This document shows, one piece after another, positions 62,241 to 64,000 of a stretch of 64,000 nucleotides of DNA (positions are counted from its first letter, which is position 1; every line of letters begins with the position of its first letter). Source of the DNA: Legionella anisa (GTDB lineage Bacteria; Pseudomonadota; Gammaproteobacteria; Legionellales; Legionellaceae). The position numbers were made by a program, and so were the translations under genes. The stretch covers positions 18,438-82,437 of the forward strand of contig NZ_LNXS01000006.1 of NCBI RefSeq assembly GCF_001467525.1. The letters are read 5' to 3'. Below the pieces are notes generated by a model. It was not told the DNA's origin. It ran no database searches and saw only the letters and a program-made list of their open reading frames with translations.

Positions 62241-63158
62241 ATGAATTTTTACAATAATCTAGAATCCTTTATTTTTGCCTATGAATTAGGCTCCTTTTCT
62301 AAAGCGGCTAAAAGGCTAAACATAACTCAAGCTGCGGTCTCACTGCACATTAAGAACTTAGAAACTTATCTGGGAGAAAGACTCTTCGAACGAAATGCCA
62401 AATGTATTGAACCCACTCAGGCCGCTAAAAAGCTTTTTACTTTAATTTCAGAGCCTTTCGATAAAATTAGAGGGGTAATGGATAATTTCTCAAAATATAC
62501 AAATTCAATGAGTGGGGAGATACATATAAGCTGTATCAATGAATTTGCTGAAAATCTGTTAATAAAAACAATCGGTATTTGTCTTGAGCATGGAATCAAA
62601 TTAAAAGTTAACTACATTCCTAAAGATTCAATGATTATTAATGATTTGCAAGATAATACCATTGATTTTGGTATTACCTCAGTTAAATATGACAATCCTA
62701 ATCTTGAATTTATTAAATTATTTGATGATGAACTCGTGTTTGTTGGAACAGAGCGCTGGGATAATTACTTAGATAAAACGAGTGAAGTTGCTTTTAATAA
62801 AAGCCTTAAATCCATGCGGTGGCTTGTTTATGAGGATGCGATGCCTTTTATTAAAAGGTATACAGAGCTAGCGCTGGATATATCACCTAATTCCATTGAA
62901 CCTTCTCTTACATTTGTGGATGTAATGGGATTAATTCGGTCGGTAAGAAATGGGTATGGAGTAGCCTGCTTGCCAAGATCTTATATATCGCCTTACTTGG
63001 AAGATAAATCGATTACTCAGTTGCATTATCCACAAACAGCCCCTCGATATACTCTTTATTTAGTGTATAGGGCTAAAAGTTTGTTGCATAAACGTATGCA
63101 CTTTTTTAAAGATGTTGCTACTAAAACAGTACCATGCACAAGTTTTGAAAATAGTTGA
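62241..63158 (+). CDS. LysR-family transcriptional regulator
   Basis: The 305-residue protein opens with the LysR helix-turn-helix: LESFIFAYELGSFSKAAKRL then NITQAAVSLHIKNLETYLGE (residues about 6-45) and RLFERNAKCIEPTQAAKKL. The substrate-binding domain follows from about 90 (GEIHISCINEFAENLL). LysR proteins often control a divergent neighbour, here the glutamate dehydrogenase gene, whose start lies 198 bases away; this is inference. I chose ATG 62241, with AGAGAAG upstream, because the preceding 28 codons have no family counterpart. Confidence 0.87.
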   Translation: MNFYNNLESFIFAYELGSFSKAAKRLNITQAAVSLHIKNLETYLGERLFERNAKCIEPTQAAKKLFTLISEPFDKIRGVMDNFSKYTNSMSGEIHISCINEFAENLLIKTIGICLEHGIKLKVNYIPKDSMIINDLQDNTIDFGITSVKYDNPNLEFIKLFDDELVFVGTERWDNYLDKTSEVAFNKSLKSMRWLVYEDAMPFIKRYTELALDISPNSIEPSLTFVDVMGLIRSVRNGYGVACLPRSYISPYLEDKSITQLHYPQTAPRYTLYLVYRAKSLLHKRMHFFKDVATKTVPCTSFENS

Positions 63159-63229
63159 TCCCAAGTATTTTTTTAAGCATCCAAAACAATTAAAACCAAT
63201 TGGGGACTGTCCTGATTAAGCCAAAATGT

Positions 63230-63634
63230 CTAAATTTTTTCTCGAAAAGTCAAAAACTTATGTCCCAGATAAGTGGTAAACGCAGGAGCGGCGAGTCCAA
63301 TTGCGTGTGCAATTTCTAAAGATTTAATACCCATAGCGGGCAAAAAATAATGGGCAAATAATAAACTAACAAGCAAAGTTTGCAACATGCCAATTAAATT
63401 AATCAGAATAAAAAAAATAATGGATCGAGTAAATGTTTGCTGGCTTTTCTTAAATACAAAGAATTTGACAAGAATAAACGAGACAACCATTCCAGTAACA
63501 TAGGCTAAGAGAATGGATGTTGAAAAACTGAATGAATAGCTATAGATGATTCTGCTACAAAAGTTTACGGTAACTGCTATTGCTCCCGCTATTATAAAAG
63601 CAATAAATTGTTTTGATTTTAAATAATAGAACAC
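63230..63634 (-). CDS. GtrA-family membrane protein
   Basis: The 134-residue protein has four hydrophobic segments and the GtrA signature features: an N-terminal FIIAGAIAVTVNFCSRIIYS, a central LLAYVTGMVVSFILVKFFVF and an ending FTTYLGHKFLTFR. GtrA proteins are thought to flip polyprenyl-phosphate sugars. The same domain is fused to a GT2 enzyme at 33399-34580, but this copy is free-standing and no glycosyltransferase is visible next to it within the window. The start is GTG (63634). Confidence 0.85.
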   Translation of the reverse strand: MFYYLKSKQFIAFIIAGAIAVTVNFCSRIIYSYSFSFSTSILLAYVTGMVVSFILVKFFVFKKSQQTFTRSIIFFILINLIGMLQTLLVSLLFAHYFLPAMGIKSLEIAHAIGLAAPAFTTYLGHKFLTFREKI

Positions 63635-64000
63635 AAAACAGTCTCATTTCAGTTGGTGTATTTAAAAAATAATAGACCTTATTTATTCATTTGGGATGTT
63701 TGTTGCAGGTTTAAGCTCCATTGTCCTAACAGTATTGGATGCCGCGGACAAGTCCTGAGAGTTCCTCACAAAATTTAACCAGGTAGAATTCATTTGTTAC
63801 TTGAATCCATCCAGCATAAGAAATGGACGCCCTATATCGAAGTCAAAAAGGCGGTCATCCCTGCGTAGGCACACTACTGTCCGGTAAAAATTTTGCTCTC
63901 CTGCAATAGGTAATGTCCCTAAATTTTTTTGTAGGCTCTTCAGCATTCATCTAGGCACATCACTTAATCTTGCTTCGATCTGCTCCCTCTCCCGCGCAAG
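63635..64000. other. Right-edge intergenic DNA with repeat-like fragments
   Basis: No gene is seen in these 366 bases. Near 63850 there is GGTCATCCCTGCGTAGGC, a piece of the GTCATCCC repeat type also found at 52797. The extreme right end (GCTCCCTCTCCCGCGCAAG) looks like the first arm of another palindromic repeat cut by the window edge. Confidence 0.4.

Overview
The window looks like chromosomal DNA of a Legionella species, probably not L. pneumophila itself. Base composition is AT-rich. Ordinary gammaproteobacterial housekeeping genes (parE, lhr, pncA/pncB, cysZ-like, NAD-glutamate dehydrogenase) are interleaved with large, eukaryote-like or purely helical proteins of the kind secreted by the Dot/Icm type IV system: an OTU-type deubiquitinase, a 2883-residue giant, a GDSL hydrolase with a coiled-coil tail, coiled-coil, ankyrin and TPR proteins. 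This assignment comes from recalled protein families, not from a database search.

Layout. 1-908 is the start of a cyclic-nucleotide-binding NTE/patatin-type phospholipase that runs off the left edge. 1149-3115 is a bufferin operon: a Cys-rich peptide, its MNIO (DUF692) maturase and a DUF2063 partner, with a terminator-like hairpin between peptide and maturase. 3350-4909 is an OTU-family protein. 5042-12772 carries DedA, a VOC protein with a coupled leader peptide, a membrane-fused spermidine-synthase-like protein, ParE and a double-ATPase oligopeptide ABC protein. 12875-28389 is an accessory, effector-rich block: a long hairpin, the giant with a degenerate SecA-like core, the GDSL hydrolase, a decayed gene, a helical protein, a 718-residue coiled-coil protein with tandem repeats and an ankyrin-like protein. 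28543-31721 holds small conserved enzymes (YggU, YjbQ, YjdM, DJ-1/PfpI, polysaccharide deacetylase). 31882-34580 encodes a membrane glycosylation pair (GT39 and GT2-GtrA). 34804-42744 mixes unknown membrane or soluble proteins with a triple-YbjQ protein, a deaminase, an AI-2E-type permease, a hydrolase and a small kinase. 42839-49274 has lhr and the NAD-salvage pair pncB-pncA. 49567-58482 holds secreted or unknown proteins, CysZ-like, an MDR oxidoreductase, nitronate monooxygenase and a TPR protein. 58683-63634 has an unusually short NAD-glutamate dehydrogenase, a divergent LysR regulator and a GtrA protein.

At least three families of dispersed palindromic repeat punctuate the window. One (ends GTAGCCTGGGTG) always sits at gene 3' ends, mostly between convergent genes, and probably serves as a bidirectional terminator. 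A second (ends TAGGGTCTGTTTACA) is a MITE-like element of about 144 bp, also present as relics and as bare terminal palindromes; in two cases its TAG end is the stop codon of the adjacent gene. No tRNA, rRNA, CRISPR array or intact transposase gene was recognised.

Most notable: the giant protein at 13061-21712, whose centre aligns by eye with SecA-type DEAD motors but has lost the nucleotide-binding and arginine motifs, preceded by a 163-bp imperfect palindrome; and the repeat families that shape gene ends.
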